From CBDFKB01 sp965248715 (GTDB lineage Bacteria > Pseudomonadota > Alphaproteobacteria > Rhizobiales > Rhizobiaceae), in NCBI GenBank assembly GCA_965248715.1, contig CBDFKB010000006.1:1-64000 (forward strand): DNA of 64,000 nt, given 5' to 3'. Shown here piece after piece: positions 1 to 9,712 of this stretch (position 1 is its first letter; the number at the start of each line of letters is the position of its first letter). A program made the translations under genes and the position numbers. The notes under the pieces are model-generated. The model searched no databases. It saw only the letters and a list, made by a program, of their open reading frames with translations, and had not been told where the DNA came from.

Positions 1-1733
1 TTTGTGGTCCACGTCGATGCGCCGTGGGGGGCGGCAAGACCAGCTTTACCAATTACTTGAAGAAAATCCTCAATCCATACCGCGATACCGATCCGCAGCC
101 GGATTGGATGGCGAACCTGCCATTCGACAATGAAGGCCATTGGCCCAAGCGATTTCGAAGGCCGTGGCATATTGTCGATTTCAATGCTTGGAAACATCAG
201 GACGTGGCGCCACCATGGTGGGCGTTTTATCGGTCGATCCGCCTGCAGTGCATGCGCTCGATCATGCACGAAACGCTGCAAGCCAAGGCGAACAATGTAC
301 CTCTCCCAGAAGCACCGTACGGCTACAAGGCTGGGGTTTCTAGGTTTTTTTGTTGGCTCCACCTGCAGGTAGCAGAATATTGGTGGCGGATATTTACGCC
401 TTCCATGCAGCTCTGGCTCGCGGTGGTCGGTATTGTGTTGGGTGCCCTAACGTTTGCAGAGTATTTGCAGTGGATCACCATTTCCCAATTCAAGCTGGGA
501 GCGTCCGATGGCAATTCGACAGGGGTCGCAATCGTGTTGACCGCCCTTCTTGGCGGCGCGGCTTCGCTGTGGAAATTGGCGTCCACATTCATGAACTCCC
601 TTGCAGCAGGCAAACCGAGTGCGGACAATAATTATGCAATGGGCTCTGAAGACCCGCTTGAACGGTTCCGGGAGCATTTCGCTCGGACCATGAAGCATTT
701 CGAGCGTCCGATTCTCGTCGTGGTAGACGATCTTGACCGATGCAAGCCGGCATTTGTGGTTGACTTGGTGCGAGGCATGCAAACCATTTTGGTCAGTCCT
801 CGCGTGATCTTCGTATTGCTGTGTGACCGCGACTGGATCGAGCAGGCATTTGCCGAAGTCAACAAAGCCATGGTAAATATTGATGTGGGGCCGGAGCATA
901 CATTCGGCGGCCGTTTTGTCGAAAAAGCGATACAGCTTTCCTTTGTTTTACCGGAGCCGAACCAAGATCAGAAAATGGCTTATTTGCGCCATGTGCTCGA
1001 TGTCGACAACAAACCTTCACCAGAAGATGGCAGCCAGGAAGACCGATTGGCATCCGAGGAGAATGTTGGTGCGTACATCAAAGAAGCGCAGAGAACCGTC
1101 TTGGGAATCCAAGATTTTGCTTTGCGTGAAGAAGCAAATGTAAAGTTTCAAGCAAACATTGCCAATCAGATTGCCGACGAAAAGGAGCGTGAAACCGTTC
1201 AAAAGGCGGTCAACCGGCTATTGGCGCTCAAATCAGGCGCGGATACCACGGTCGAAAAAGAGACCGGTCACATGTTGCTTGATCTGCTGGAACTACTGCC
1301 CGAAAATCCTAGGCAGGTGAAACGGATCATATGCTCGGTGGTGCTCGCCCAAGAGGTCGCGCGTCTGCGTCTGCCGGAGTTCCGCCCAGGCGCAGACGAT
1401 TGGCAACTGTTGGTGCGATGGATCATCTTGATGACAGAATGGCCAAAGTCCTGGTTCACTTTGTCGAAATATCCAGGCCTCGCGGACCTTGCCATTGGCA
1501 ATGAAACAACGGAGGCGGCCCTGCCGACAGCGCATACCGACGAATATGTCACCCAACTAAAGCGCAAGAAGACGGTTATGCGCTTGTTGAAATTGGACCA
1601 AGCCATCGACAATTGGAAGCAAGGCCACCAAATCAATGCAACTGCGATTGAATGGCTGCGTGATATAACCCCCCCAACCAGCGGCCAGATGTTGGATAAG
1701 CCAAAGCCGCAAAAGGCCGGCGAAGAGAATTAG
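1..1733 (+). CDS. KAP-family P-loop NTPase, 5'-partial, apparent frameshift in the Walker A motif
   Basis: The fragment encodes a membrane-anchored KAP-type P-loop ATPase, a family whose known members include phage-exclusion proteins. From the GTG at 24 the frame reads GGGKTS (Walker A), FNAWKH near residue 53, two hydrophobic segments at about 128-147 and 166-186 inserted in the ATPase domain (typical of KAP proteins), and Walker B VVVDDLDRC at about 232-240. Upstream, positions 1-30 encode VVHVDAPWG in a different frame, and one more G in the six-G run at 26-31 would join this to GGKTS as a normal KAP P-loop. I infer a one-base deletion or a sequencing error; the true N-terminus lies outside the window. 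The C-terminal third is charged and unremarkable. The TAG stop is shared with the repeat that begins at 1731. Confidence 0.8.
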   Translation, partial: CGPRRCAVGGGKTSFTNYLKKILNPYRDTDPQPDWMANLPFDNEGHWPKRFRRPWHIVDFNAWKHQDVAPPWWAFYRSIRLQCMRSIMHETLQAKANNVPLPEAPYGYKAGVSRFFCWLHLQVAEYWWRIFTPSMQLWLAVVGIVLGALTFAEYLQWITISQFKLGASDGNSTGVAIVLTALLGGAASLWKLASTFMNSLAAGKPSADNNYAMGSEDPLERFREHFARTMKHFERPILVVVDDLDRCKPAFVVDLVRGMQTILVSPRVIFVLLCDRDWIEQAFAEVNKAMVNIDVGPEHTFGGRFVEKAIQLSFVLPEPNQDQKMAYLRHVLDVDNKPSPEDGSQEDRLASEENVGAYIKEAQRTVLGIQDFALREEANVKFQANIANQIADEKERETVQKAVNRLLALKSGADTTVEKETGHMLLDLLELLPENPRQVKRIICSVVLAQEVARLRLPEFRPGADDWQLLVRWIILMTEWPKSWFTLSKYPGLADLAIGNETTEAALPTAHTDEYVTQLKRKKTVMRLLKLDQAIDNWKQGHQINATAIEWLRDITPPTSGQMLDKPKPQKAGEEN

Positions 1734-1838
1734 AGCACAATCTGAAAAGTGGTGGCCGGTTTTCAGAAAAATTGTGCGATAAAACAAATAGATAGAGAGC
1801 ACTATTTGCGATTCACAAATCGCGAAAAGTACTCTAGC
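1731..1838 (+). repeat. CTAG-type two-hairpin repeat, divergent subtype
   Basis: This is a divergent copy of the dispersed ~102-bp element. It opens with TTAGAGCACAAT, has the invariant core AAAGTGGTGGCCGGTTTT and ends in ACTCTAG. Both hairpins are kept although the arms differ from other copies: GCACAAT pairs with ATTGTGC, CTGAAAA with TTTTCAG, and TTTGCGATT with AATCGC-type sequence in the second half. Its first bases form the stop codon of the KAP gene. Confidence 0.85.
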
Positions 1839-1977
1839 ATTATCGTTCGGCGCCGTTGGCAAGGTTGCCGCAGGTCGCAAATGACGCTTCCCCAATATCA
1901 CTACAATCTATAAAAACTGCACCGGCGCGGCGACCGGCCATATAATTCATAACAAAACAAAGTATTTGGGGGGTTTG

Positions 1978-3636
1978 TTGGAAGCAGATTTTGTCATCGT
2001 CGGTGCCGGGTCGGCCGGTTGTGCCATGGCCTATCGTTTGGCCGAGGCTGGCGCATCGGTGATCGTGATCGAGTATGGCGGCAGCGACGCCGGCCCGTTG
2101 ATCCAGATGCCGGGAGCATTGTCGATCCCGATGAACATGAAAATCTATGATTGGGGCTACCGCTCCGAGCCGGAACCCAATCTCAACAATCGCCGGTTGG
2201 CCAGCCCGCGCGGCAAGGTGATCGGCGGCTCATCATCGATCAATGGCATGGTCTATGTGCGCGGCCATGCCCGCGATTTTGATGCCTGGTCCGACATGGG
2301 CGCCGCCGGGTGGGGTTATGCCGATGTGCTACCCTATTTCAAGCGCATGGAAAACTGGCACGATGGTGGCCATGGCGGCGACCCGGCATGGCGCGGCGGC
2401 AATGGGCCGCTGCATGTTAGTCGTGGCTCGCGCGCCAATCCGCTGTTTACCGCCTTTGTCGAAGCCGGTCGCCAGGCGGGTTATCAAACCACCGGCGATT
2501 ATAATGGTGCCAAGCAGGAAGGCTTCGGCGCCATGGACGCGACGATCTGGCGAAGTCGGCGCTGGTCGGCGGCCAATGCCTATTTGAAACCGGCGCTGAA
2601 ACGGGCCAATTGCACCTTGGTGCGCGGCTTGGCGGAACGGGTGGTGTTTGAGGAAAAACGCGCTAGCGGGGTCGAGATTTCCCGCGCTGGTGCCCGCGAA
2701 ACCGTCTACGCCAGGCGCGAGGTGATCATCGCCGCATCCGCATTCAATTCACCGAAACTGTTGCTGTTGTCCGGCATTGGCGATGCCGGCCATCTGGCCG
2801 AACACGGCATTGAGGCAATCGCTGACCGGCCGGGGGTCGGGCAAAATCTACAAGACCATTTGGAACTGTATATCCAGATGGCATCGAAACAGCCGATCAC
2901 GCTGTACAAATATTGGAACCTGTTCGGCAAGGCTTGGGTCGGCGCCAGGTGGCTTTTTACCGGCACCGGCCCTGGCGCTTCGAACCAGTTCGAAAGTGCC
3001 GCCTTTATCCGCTCTAACGCCGGGGTGGAATATCCCGACATTCAATATCATTTTTTGCCAATCGCGGTCTCCTATGATGGCAAAGTCGCGCCGCAAGGCC
3101 ATGGCTTCCAGGCCCATGTGGGGCCGATGCGCTCAAAAAGCCGTGGCGCGGTGACCTTGCGTTCCGCCGATCCAGCAGAGGCGCCGGTGATCCGCTACAA
3201 TTATATGAGCCATCCCGACGATTGGCGCGAATTTCGCCGCTCGATCCGGCTGACCCGGGAGATTTTCTCGCAACAAGCGTTCGCGCCTTATGTCAAGTAC
3301 GAGATCCAGCCGGGCGCCGAAATCGTCGACGACGCGGGACTTGACGATTTCGTGCGCCAACACGCAGAAAGCGCATACCATCCCTGTGGTACGGCGCGCA
3401 TGGGCCGCGCCGATGACAAGGGTGCCGTGGTCGATCCGCAATGCCGGGTGATCGGCGTCGACGGGTTGCGTCTTGCCGACAGTTCAATTTTCCCGCAGAT
3501 CACCAATGGTAACCTCAACGCGCCATCGATCATGGTCGGCGAAAAGGCGGCAGACCACATCCTTGGCCGCACGCCGCTGGCACCGGCCAATGACCGGCCG
3601 TGGATCCATCCGGATTGGCAGACTAAGCAGCGGTAA
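1978..3636 (+). CDS. GMC-family FAD-dependent oxidoreductase (choline/alcohol dehydrogenase-like)
   Basis: It is a flavoprotein of about 552 residues that should oxidise an alcohol substrate. The N-terminus has the FAD-binding fold VIVGAGSAG (residues 6-14), the GMC signature GGSSSINGMVY is at about 83-93, and the C-terminus has the catalytic His in YHPCGTARMG (about 468) and the partner Asn in NGNLNAPS (about 511). Length matches BetA-like enzymes. No ATG is available; TTG codons at 1966, 1975 and 1978 are possible, and I chose 1978 because it follows a six-G run and leaves the usual short lead before the FAD motif. No betaine aldehyde dehydrogenase is adjacent, so the substrate is open. It is convergent with the ThDP enzyme downstream. 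Confidence 0.88.
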   Translation: MEADFVIVGAGSAGCAMAYRLAEAGASVIVIEYGGSDAGPLIQMPGALSIPMNMKIYDWGYRSEPEPNLNNRRLASPRGKVIGGSSSINGMVYVRGHARDFDAWSDMGAAGWGYADVLPYFKRMENWHDGGHGGDPAWRGGNGPLHVSRGSRANPLFTAFVEAGRQAGYQTTGDYNGAKQEGFGAMDATIWRSRRWSAANAYLKPALKRANCTLVRGLAERVVFEEKRASGVEISRAGARETVYARREVIIAASAFNSPKLLLLSGIGDAGHLAEHGIEAIADRPGVGQNLQDHLELYIQMASKQPITLYKYWNLFGKAWVGARWLFTGTGPGASNQFESAAFIRSNAGVEYPDIQYHFLPIAVSYDGKVAPQGHGFQAHVGPMRSKSRGAVTLRSADPAEAPVIRYNYMSHPDDWREFRRSIRLTREIFSQQAFAPYVKYEIQPGAEIVDDAGLDDFVRQHAESAYHPCGTARMGRADDKGAVVDPQCRVIGVDGLRLADSSIFPQITNGNLNAPSIMVGEKAADHILGRTPLAPANDRPWIHPDWQTKQR

Positions 3637-3695
3637 AGGGGTGCCGCGCGAGCCGTTCATTGCGCGCAAAAGCGCTATCCACAACAGCGGCTAAC

Positions 3696-5324
3696 CTACA
3701 CCCCGCGCACTTTTGGCGGGTAGTAGAATTCCCATGGTGCCGGGAAGTCGCCGACCGGAACCTCGATCAGCGCCGGTGCGTGGTTGCGAAATGCCTGATT
3801 TAGGCAGGCCCGCAACTGATCTGGGCTATTGGCTCGGCGCCCACTAATACCGAAACTTTCGGCGAATTTGACAAAGTCAGGATTGGCGAGATCGGAGGCG
3901 ATGGTGCGGTTGTTGAATTTATCGATCTGGAACCGGCGCACATTGCCATATGCATTGTCGGTAAACACGATCACCGTCAGCGGGATATTGTGGCGCACCG
4001 CGCTTGCCAGTTCGGCGATGGTAAACAGCGCCCCGCCGTCGCCGGTAATCGAGACTACCGGCACATCGCGCCTGGCGTGAGCAGCGCCAAGCCCGGTGGC
4101 GATGCCGAAACCAAGGGTGCCCTGGTAGCCGGTGGAAAGAAAGGTGCGCGGTTTCAAGGTCGGATAGGCCATGCGCGCCACATAGCCGATCTGGGTCATT
4201 TCCTCGACCAGGATACCGTCATCGGGCAATTCGGCACGGATCGCGTCCATCCATGCAAGCTGCGGCGCCACCACATCGCGGAACCTGGCGCTGGTCACGG
4301 CACGCGCATCGGCCACCGCACCCAACCACTGGCCACGCTTTTGTTCGTGGCCCTCGATTGCCAGGGTCAGTGCCGCTACCGCATCGGTGGCGTTGGCATT
4401 GATCGTCACATCTGGCGCATTGATGCGGCCGGTCTCGGTCTGGTCGATGTCGATATGGATGATCTTGAGATCGTCATCGACCCCCCAGACCATTTGTTGC
4501 TGGTGCAATCTTGTACCAATGGCGACCACCACATCTACCTTCGGCCACAGCGCGTGACCGGCCGGCAGGTTGAGCGCCAGATCATGGTGCGAACTAACGA
4601 CGCCACGGCCGGTGCGAAACATCACTACCGGCGCGCTCAGCATTTCCGCCAACCGGGTGACTTCAGCGCTGGCATCAAGCGCGCCGCTGCCGACCACGAT
4701 CATCGGTGCTTTGGCGCCGGTTAGCAGGTGTGTTGCCTGTTCGATCGCGTCGGCATCGAGCGCCGGATTTGCAGGCGGTGGGAAATGAGCGTTGAAATTT
4801 TCTCCGGCAAGCGGCTTTTTCCACACATCGACTGGCACTTCGAAACCGACCGGGCGCGGGCGTCCCGATTGCAGGGTGTCAAGCAACTCGCGCATCGCGT
4901 TGACCGTGTTTTCCGGGGTTAGCCGGCAAGCACGTTTGGTCAGCGTGCGCATGGTGGCCAATTGGTCCGGCACATCGTGCAAAATGCCGTAATCGCGGCC
5001 GATCGCATGTTCGGGGATTTGCCCGGAAATCACCAATAGCGGCGCATTAACCGCCCACGCAGTCGAGAGGGCGCCGGCAGTGTTGAGAAAGCCTGGCCCG
5101 GGCACCACGCAAAATGCCTGTTTCTTGCCGGTCGCCAATGCCGCGCCCATTGCCATATAAGCAGCGCCCTGCTCGTGACGGGTGTGCAGCGGATAGATCT
5201 GGTCCTGGCGGTCGAACAAAACGTCGAAGAAATCATCGTTCTGGATGCCAGGCAGGCAATAAAGGGTATCGAAACCGTTTTCGGTCAGGACATTGGCAAC
5301 AAATTCGGCGATCGTTGTCGGCAT
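3696..5324 (-). CDS. ThDP-dependent enzyme, acetolactate synthase/benzoylformate decarboxylase-like
   Basis: A 542-residue enzyme of the three-domain thiamine diphosphate superfamily. The cofactor-activating Glu lies in RHEQGAAY (residue 51), the central domain follows, and the C-terminal ThDP/Mg motif is ITGDGGALF followed by the conserved Asn in FTDNAYGNVRR. The open frame extends 72 codons further upstream, but that part has no family resemblance; the ATG at 5322-5324 (protein begins MPTTIAEF) fits homologues. No regulatory subunit gene is adjacent, so it is probably a decarboxylase or carboligase of an unusual 2-oxo acid rather than a biosynthetic acetolactate synthase. The substrate cannot be told from sequence. 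Confidence 0.85.
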   Translation of the reverse strand: MPTTIAEFVANVLTENGFDTLYCLPGIQNDDFFDVLFDRQDQIYPLHTRHEQGAAYMAMGAALATGKKQAFCVVPGPGFLNTAGALSTAWAVNAPLLVISGQIPEHAIGRDYGILHDVPDQLATMRTLTKRACRLTPENTVNAMRELLDTLQSGRPRPVGFEVPVDVWKKPLAGENFNAHFPPPANPALDADAIEQATHLLTGAKAPMIVVGSGALDASAEVTRLAEMLSAPVVMFRTGRGVVSSHHDLALNLPAGHALWPKVDVVVAIGTRLHQQQMVWGVDDDLKIIHIDIDQTETGRINAPDVTINANATDAVAALTLAIEGHEQKRGQWLGAVADARAVTSARFRDVVAPQLAWMDAIRAELPDDGILVEEMTQIGYVARMAYPTLKPRTFLSTGYQGTLGFGIATGLGAAHARRDVPVVSITGDGGALFTIAELASAVRHNIPLTVIVFTDNAYGNVRRFQIDKFNNRTIASDLANPDFVKFAESFGISGRRANSPDQLRACLNQAFRNHAPALIEVPVGDFPAPWEFYYPPKVRGV

Positions 5325-5603
5325 GGCGAACTCGCTAACCCATTGGCACAGGCCGCCACAGGTAACAGATTTTCTGTGATGGGCAATCGTGGGTTGCGAA
5401 CTGGGGCCAAATCTCTCCCAGTTGTGCATGCGGGGTAATGAGAAAAGCCGGGCAAGCAGCCAGAAACCAATACTTTGATGCAAGAATGGACAACAATAGA
5501 CTATTGAACCGCAACCCATCCTGGTACAAAGCTGGTGCATGGTTCGCCATTTGTGAGCCTGAGGCAGGCAACATTAGATACGCTTTAGCAGGAGAATGCC
5601 GCC

Positions 5604-6563
5604 ATGCGTTGGCGAGGACGTAAGCAAAGCTCAAACATCGAAGATCATCGCGGCAGCGGCGGAGGCGGTATGTTCGGTTCGCCTGGCCGCGGACTAGGCC
5701 GTGGCGGTCGCATACGCTTTCCCGGTTCCGGCCCGCGCCGCGCGCGCAGCGGTGGCATTGGCGGCATCGTTATTTTAGTGGTGTTGTTTTTCGCGTTGCG
5801 TGCCTGCGGCATTGATCCAATGCAAATTCTTGCCGGCGGCGGCGGTGGTCCAATGATGTCGCCGACGCCGAAACAGTCCGGCGGCGCCACTTTCGACCGC
5901 AAACAAGGGACCGGTGGGCGCGAGGATGCGATGAAGAGTTTTGTCGGCGTAGTTCTGGCTGACACCGAAACGGTGTGGAGCGAAATCTTTCGCGCCTATG
6001 GCAAGGACTACCCGCTGCCGCGCCTGGTGCTATTTTCCGGCCAGGTGAAGTCCGCATGCGGTTTTGCGTCGGCCGCGTCGGGCCCGTTCTACTGCCCCGG
6101 CGACAGCAAGGTGTATATCGATCTGTCGTTTTACCGCGAGCTGGCAACCAAATTCGGCGCCGCTGGAGACTTCGCCCAGGCCTATGTGTTGGCCCACGAA
6201 GTTGGCCACCATGTGCAAAACGTGATCGGGGTGCTGCCGAAATTCAACAAAATGCGCCAGTCAATGGGCAAGATCGAGGCCAACCGTATGTCGATAAAGG
6301 TGGAATTGCAGGCCGACTGCTTTGCTGGCATGTGGGGTCGTTATGTGAACGAGAACGGCTTCCTGGAAAAAGGCGATCTCGAAGAGGCGCTTAATGCTGC
6401 CAATCAGATCGGCGATGACGCGATCCAAAAGCGCACCCAGGGCTATGTGGTGCCGGAAAGCTTCAATCATGGCACTTCCAAACAGCGCCGCTACTGGTTC
6501 CGCCGCGGCTTCGAATCGGGTAGATTGGAAGTCTGCAACACGTTTGAAGCTGAAGATTTGTAG
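5604..6563 (+). CDS. Neutral zinc metallopeptidase, YpfJ family
   Basis: A 319-residue membrane-anchored metallopeptidase. Residues 1-50 are Gly/Arg-rich, one transmembrane segment follows at about 53-67, then a Gly/Pro linker, and the catalytic domain has zinc motif HEVGHH at 198-203 and a likely third ligand Glu in ELQADC (234). FYCPGDSKVY and DLSFY are also typical of this family. The ATG at 5604 has a good ribosome site AGGAGAA at 5589-5595. It is divergent from the ThDP enzyme. Cellular substrates of this family are not known. Confidence 0.9.
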   Translation: MRWRGRKQSSNIEDHRGSGGGGMFGSPGRGLGRGGRIRFPGSGPRRARSGGIGGIVILVVLFFALRACGIDPMQILAGGGGGPMMSPTPKQSGGATFDRKQGTGGREDAMKSFVGVVLADTETVWSEIFRAYGKDYPLPRLVLFSGQVKSACGFASAASGPFYCPGDSKVYIDLSFYRELATKFGAAGDFAQAYVLAHEVGHHVQNVIGVLPKFNKMRQSMGKIEANRMSIKVELQADCFAGMWGRYVNENGFLEKGDLEEALNAANQIGDDAIQKRTQGYVVPESFNHGTSKQRRYWFRRGFESGRLEVCNTFEAEDL

Positions 6564-6636
6564 CGATTGTCTTCCGGTTTGCCGGACATATGGCGGGCAG
6601 TAGCTTTTGCAAGGGAACTACAGGAACAGGCATGTT

Positions 6637-7155
6637 ATGGGAATAACGTCAAAATCATCGACAATAGTTAGCGCCGCCATGGGCTTGGCATTGTTTTCCC
6701 AGGCGCCGGAATTTGCCAACCATTACCAGCAGCGCATAGGCGGCGCGATCGACGAATTGCGCCAAGTGGTGGAGGATTTTGATCAGGACGCCGACCGCTC
6801 GGGCATGAGCCGCAATAAAGCGGTCGAGCAGATGATCGAGTCGCAGGAGAAATTTCCTAAAGACCGCGGCATGAGCATGCAGCGCACTTTCACGCGATTT
6901 GATTCGCTGACCAATCAGAAATTGAAGATGGATCGGGCGCATCCGGTTACCCGTCCGTTGTTCATCCTGGCCAATCCCGATCTCAAGGTAATCGATGGCG
7001 CGTGGGAGGACTACAGACCAGCCCTACCGCTGACACTTGCCGGAGTGGCCTATGGCGTGGTCGGCCTGTTGTGTTTTGCGATTATTGTCCGGCTCGTGAT
7101 CGGCGGCTGGCGGCGGGTCCGCCGCAGGCGTAACGACGAGGCGCTTGGCGCGTAA
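6637..7155 (+). CDS. DUF2937 family membrane protein
   Basis: A 172-residue protein matching the DUF2937 pattern: an N-terminal hydrophobic stretch, the block PEFANHYQQRIGGAIDEL at about 24-41, a helical central part and a C-terminal transmembrane segment (about 129-152) followed by an Arg-rich tail. The ATG at 6637 follows AGGAACAGG; upstream in-frame codons lack a comparable site. It lies 73 bp after the metallopeptidase on the same strand and may be cotranscribed. Function is unknown; members are predicted inner-membrane proteins. Confidence 0.75.
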   Translation: MGITSKSSTIVSAAMGLALFSQAPEFANHYQQRIGGAIDELRQVVEDFDQDADRSGMSRNKAVEQMIESQEKFPKDRGMSMQRTFTRFDSLTNQKLKMDRAHPVTRPLFILANPDLKVIDGAWEDYRPALPLTLAGVAYGVVGLLCFAIIVRLVIGGWRRVRRRRNDEALGA

Positions 7156-7200
7156 TAGGGTGCTTCCCGGAAAGTGGAAACCGGATTTCCAATAAGAACT
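7156..7200 (+). repeat. Decayed left half of a CTAG-type repeat
   Basis: TAGGGTGCTTCCCGGAAAG and the following GTGGAAACCGGATTTCC resemble the first hairpin of the dispersed repeat (TTCCCGAAAAGTGGGTACCGGTTTTCGG). No intact second half is recognisable after it. Confidence 0.5.
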
Positions 7201-7258
7201 GCGGAAAATAATTGCTTAGAGACCCTTGATTCGATCAAATGGACGCTTGGCAATTCCT

Positions 7259-7465
7259 CTAGCGCTTGTCGCCAAGTGTTGGAATAGCTTGGTCGCGCTA
7301 TCTGTTTGTTTATGCGTGTCATTTTTCCCAAAACCGGCACCCACTTTTGGGTGACACGCTCTAGCGCTTGTCACGAAGCGCAGGATTTGCTTCGTCGCGC
7401 TATCTGTTTGTTTTGTCGCGTATTCTTATCCGAAAACCGGTACCCACTTTTCGGGAATACGCTCA
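7259..7465 (-). repeat. Two head-to-tail CTAG-type repeats
   Basis: Two ~102-bp copies follow each other and share the CTAG at 7361-7364. The first belongs to the GCGTGTCA/TGACACGC subtype, the second to the GCGTATTC/GAATACGC subtype. The last bases of the second (ctca at 7462-7465) provide the TGA stop codon of carA on the opposite strand. Confidence 0.92.
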
Positions 7466-8659
7466 AGCCCGTTCTTCGATCAGATTAAGACCTTTGCGAT
7501 CGCGGATCAGATTGACGAAGCGACGAAATAGATAGTGGCTGTCTTGTGGCCCAGGCGAGGCTTCGGGATGGTGCTGGACTGAAAATACCGGCTTGCTGTC
7601 GACTTTTAATCCACAATTAGAACCATCGAACAGCGAGATATGGGTCTCCTTGACCCCCTTAGGCAGGTTGGATCCGTCGACCGCGAAACCGTGGTTCATG
7701 GACACGATTTCGACCTTGCCGGTGGTGTGGTCGCGGACCGGATGGTTGGCGCCATGATGACCCTGATGCATCTTGACCGTCTTGCCGCCAAGCGCCAGCG
7801 CCAACATCTGGTGGCCCAAGCAAATGCCGAACAGTGGTATCCCACTATCGATCAGCTTATGGATCATCGGCACCGCGTGGGTGCCGGTCGCTTCCGGGTC
7901 ACCTGGTCCGTTCGACAAAAATATGCCATCAGGATTTTCTGCCAAAACCTGTTCGGCATCAGTGGTCGCCGGTAATATGGTGACCCGGCAACCAAGGTCT
8001 GCCAATAGCCGCAAAATATTTCGCTTGATGCCGAAATCGACAGCGACAATATGAAATTGCGGATCGCTCAAGTTGGCGTAACCGGTTTTTGGCCGCCATG
8101 CCGTCTCGCGCCATTCGCCCGGCTTTTTGCAGGTCACATCAAGCGCCAGATTGGCACCGGCCAGTCCTTTAAATCGCGCCGCCTGATCCTTCAGTGCGGC
8201 TAGGTCGAAGGCGCCGGCGGGATCATGACAGATCACCGCATTAGCCAAACCATTGTCCCGAATATGGCTGGTAAGTGCGCGAGTATCGACGCCGCTTAGT
8301 GCAATGATCCGGTGCTCGGCCAGCCAGGCATCAAAACCAGCCTGCGCGCGGTAATTAGAGGGTTTGGTAATGTTGGTGCGAAAGATGGCGCCAACCGCTG
8401 CGGCATGGCCGCTAAGGCTTTCGATGTCTTGATCATTAATGCCGACATTGCCAATGTGGGGAAAGGTGAAGGTTATGATCTGACCGGCATAAGACGGGTC
8501 GGTGAGGATTTCCTGATAGCCGGTAATCGCCGTATTGAAACACACTTCGGCTTCCGCAGAACCGGTGGCACCAAGCCCAGTACCGGTGATTACCAGCCCG
8601 TCGGCAAGCACCAAAACCCCGGTCGGTTTAGGTGTGCTCCAAGCAATCGGATGGGACAT
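7463..8659 (-). CDS. carA: Carbamoyl-phosphate synthase small subunit
   Basis: The 398-residue glutamine amidotransferase subunit supplies ammonia for carbamoyl phosphate in arginine and pyrimidine synthesis. The CarA-specific N-terminal domain contains FNTAITGYQEILTDPSYAGQ (about 41-60), and the class I GATase domain has the nucleophile in LFGICLGHQM (Cys280) and the His364/Glu366 pair in QHHPEASPGP. I chose the ATG at 8657-8659, preceded on the coding strand by GAGAGG, over a longer frame to 8848 whose extra residues lack homology. carB is not in the window. The neighbouring yqeY-dnaG-rpoD is the usual alphaproteobacterial setting; carA is divergent from it. Confidence 0.97.
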   Translation of the reverse strand: MSHPIAWSTPKPTGVLVLADGLVITGTGLGATGSAEAEVCFNTAITGYQEILTDPSYAGQIITFTFPHIGNVGINDQDIESLSGHAAAVGAIFRTNITKPSNYRAQAGFDAWLAEHRIIALSGVDTRALTSHIRDNGLANAVICHDPAGAFDLAALKDQAARFKGLAGANLALDVTCKKPGEWRETAWRPKTGYANLSDPQFHIVAVDFGIKRNILRLLADLGCRVTILPATTDAEQVLAENPDGIFLSNGPGDPEATGTHAVPMIHKLIDSGIPLFGICLGHQMLALALGGKTVKMHQGHHGANHPVRDHTTGKVEIVSMNHGFAVDGSNLPKGVKETHISLFDGSNCGLKVDSKPVFSVQHHPEASPGPQDSHYLFRRFVNLIRDRKGLNLIEERA

Positions 8660-8962
8660 GGTTTGCCTCTCGAACATCCAGCGCAAAGAATTTTGACCGG
8701 CCCTCAGAACCTGATAATGGGTTTTGACGCAAGCGCAGCCGCGTGCGATGAAGGCAAAAAACCCGGCGGTTTGCCTGTTCCGCAAGGATGATTGTGATAG
8801 CCGGATGGTCCAAGCGTGGAAACTATTCAAACCTCTTTGGCCAGTCAACTTGCGAAGAGAAAATATTTAGATGTTTAATATCAATCGGTTATCAAGTTTA
8901 GAAAATTTGCCTGGTTTGACCTCGTCGTTTATGCTCCAGCGCTGTCTTCGGGGAGATTAATT

Positions 8963-9412
8963 ATGCGCGAACAGATTGGCGATGCGCTGAAAAAGGCGAT
9001 GAAGTCACAAGAAAAGCGCCGCATCTCAACCCTTCGGCTGATTATGGCGGCGGTTCAGGACCGCGATATTGCCTTGCGCAGCAAGGGCAAGGACCGGGCC
9101 AATGAAGATGAGGTCATCGACCTTTTGACCAAGATGGTCAAACAGCGCGAAGAATCGTCCAGGCTTTATCGCGAGGGCGGGCGTGGGGATCTTGAAGACC
9201 AGGAGCTTGAGGAGATCACTATCATTCGTGAGTTCCTGCCGCGCCAATTGGATAATGAGGAATTAGAAGCCGCAATCGTCGAGGCGATTGAGAAAACCGG
9301 TGCCACGGGGCTGCGTGACATGGGCAAATGTATGAGTTTTCTAAAAGAGGAATTCCGTGGCCGGATCGATTTCAGTCGCGCTGGTGCCCAGATCAAGGAT
9401 CGGCTGAACTAG
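8963..9412 (+). CDS. GatB/YqeY domain protein
   Basis: A 149-residue protein made only of the YqeY/GatB C-terminal tRNA-binding-like domain. Visible family blocks are LKKAMKSQEKRRISTLRLI near residues 8-26 and the C-terminal TGLRDMGKCMSFL at about 113-125. GGGGAG precedes the ATG at 8963. It sits between carA and dnaG as in many alphaproteobacteria. The TAG stop lies inside the CTAG that starts the next repeat. Its exact cellular role is unsettled. Confidence 0.92.
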   Translation: MREQIGDALKKAMKSQEKRRISTLRLIMAAVQDRDIALRSKGKDRANEDEVIDLLTKMVKQREESSRLYREGGRGDLEDQELEEITIIREFLPRQLDNEELEAAIVEAIEKTGATGLRDMGKCMSFLKEEFRGRIDFSRAGAQIKDRLN

Positions 9413-9513
9413 TGCGTGTCACCCAAAAGTGGGTACCGGTTTTGGGAAAATGACACGCATAAACAAAGAGATAGCGCGACGAAGCTACTCCAACGCTTGG
9501 TGACAAGCGCCAG
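9409..9513 (+). repeat. CTAG-type two-hairpin repeat
   Basis: A single copy of the GTGTCA subtype running from CTAG (9409-9412) to CCAG (9510-9513). The outer arms GCGTGTCA and TGACACGC flank CCCAAAA...TTTTGGG. It supplies the yqeY stop codon. The 9514-9712 stretch after it holds no recognisable gene. Confidence 0.92.
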
Positions 9514-9712
9514 CACATTCATCGAATTGGAATTTCGATGTGGGGCTGCTGCCTCAAAAATCGTCCAACGTGAATTGAACCCCCTGGATCGCAAATCTCG
9601 TGCATCTTCAGGACCACTATGTTCCAATAATGTTTGTGAATAACGGTGACAAACCCGCCCGATGCGCCTGCGCGCTGGTTGCGCGCCACATTTCGATGTA
9701 ACGATAATTCCC

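Noticed and set aside
5325..5540. N-terminal extension of the ThDP enzyme
   Set aside because: The 72 extra codons are open but show no ThDP-family sequence; the ATG at 5324 fits homologues.
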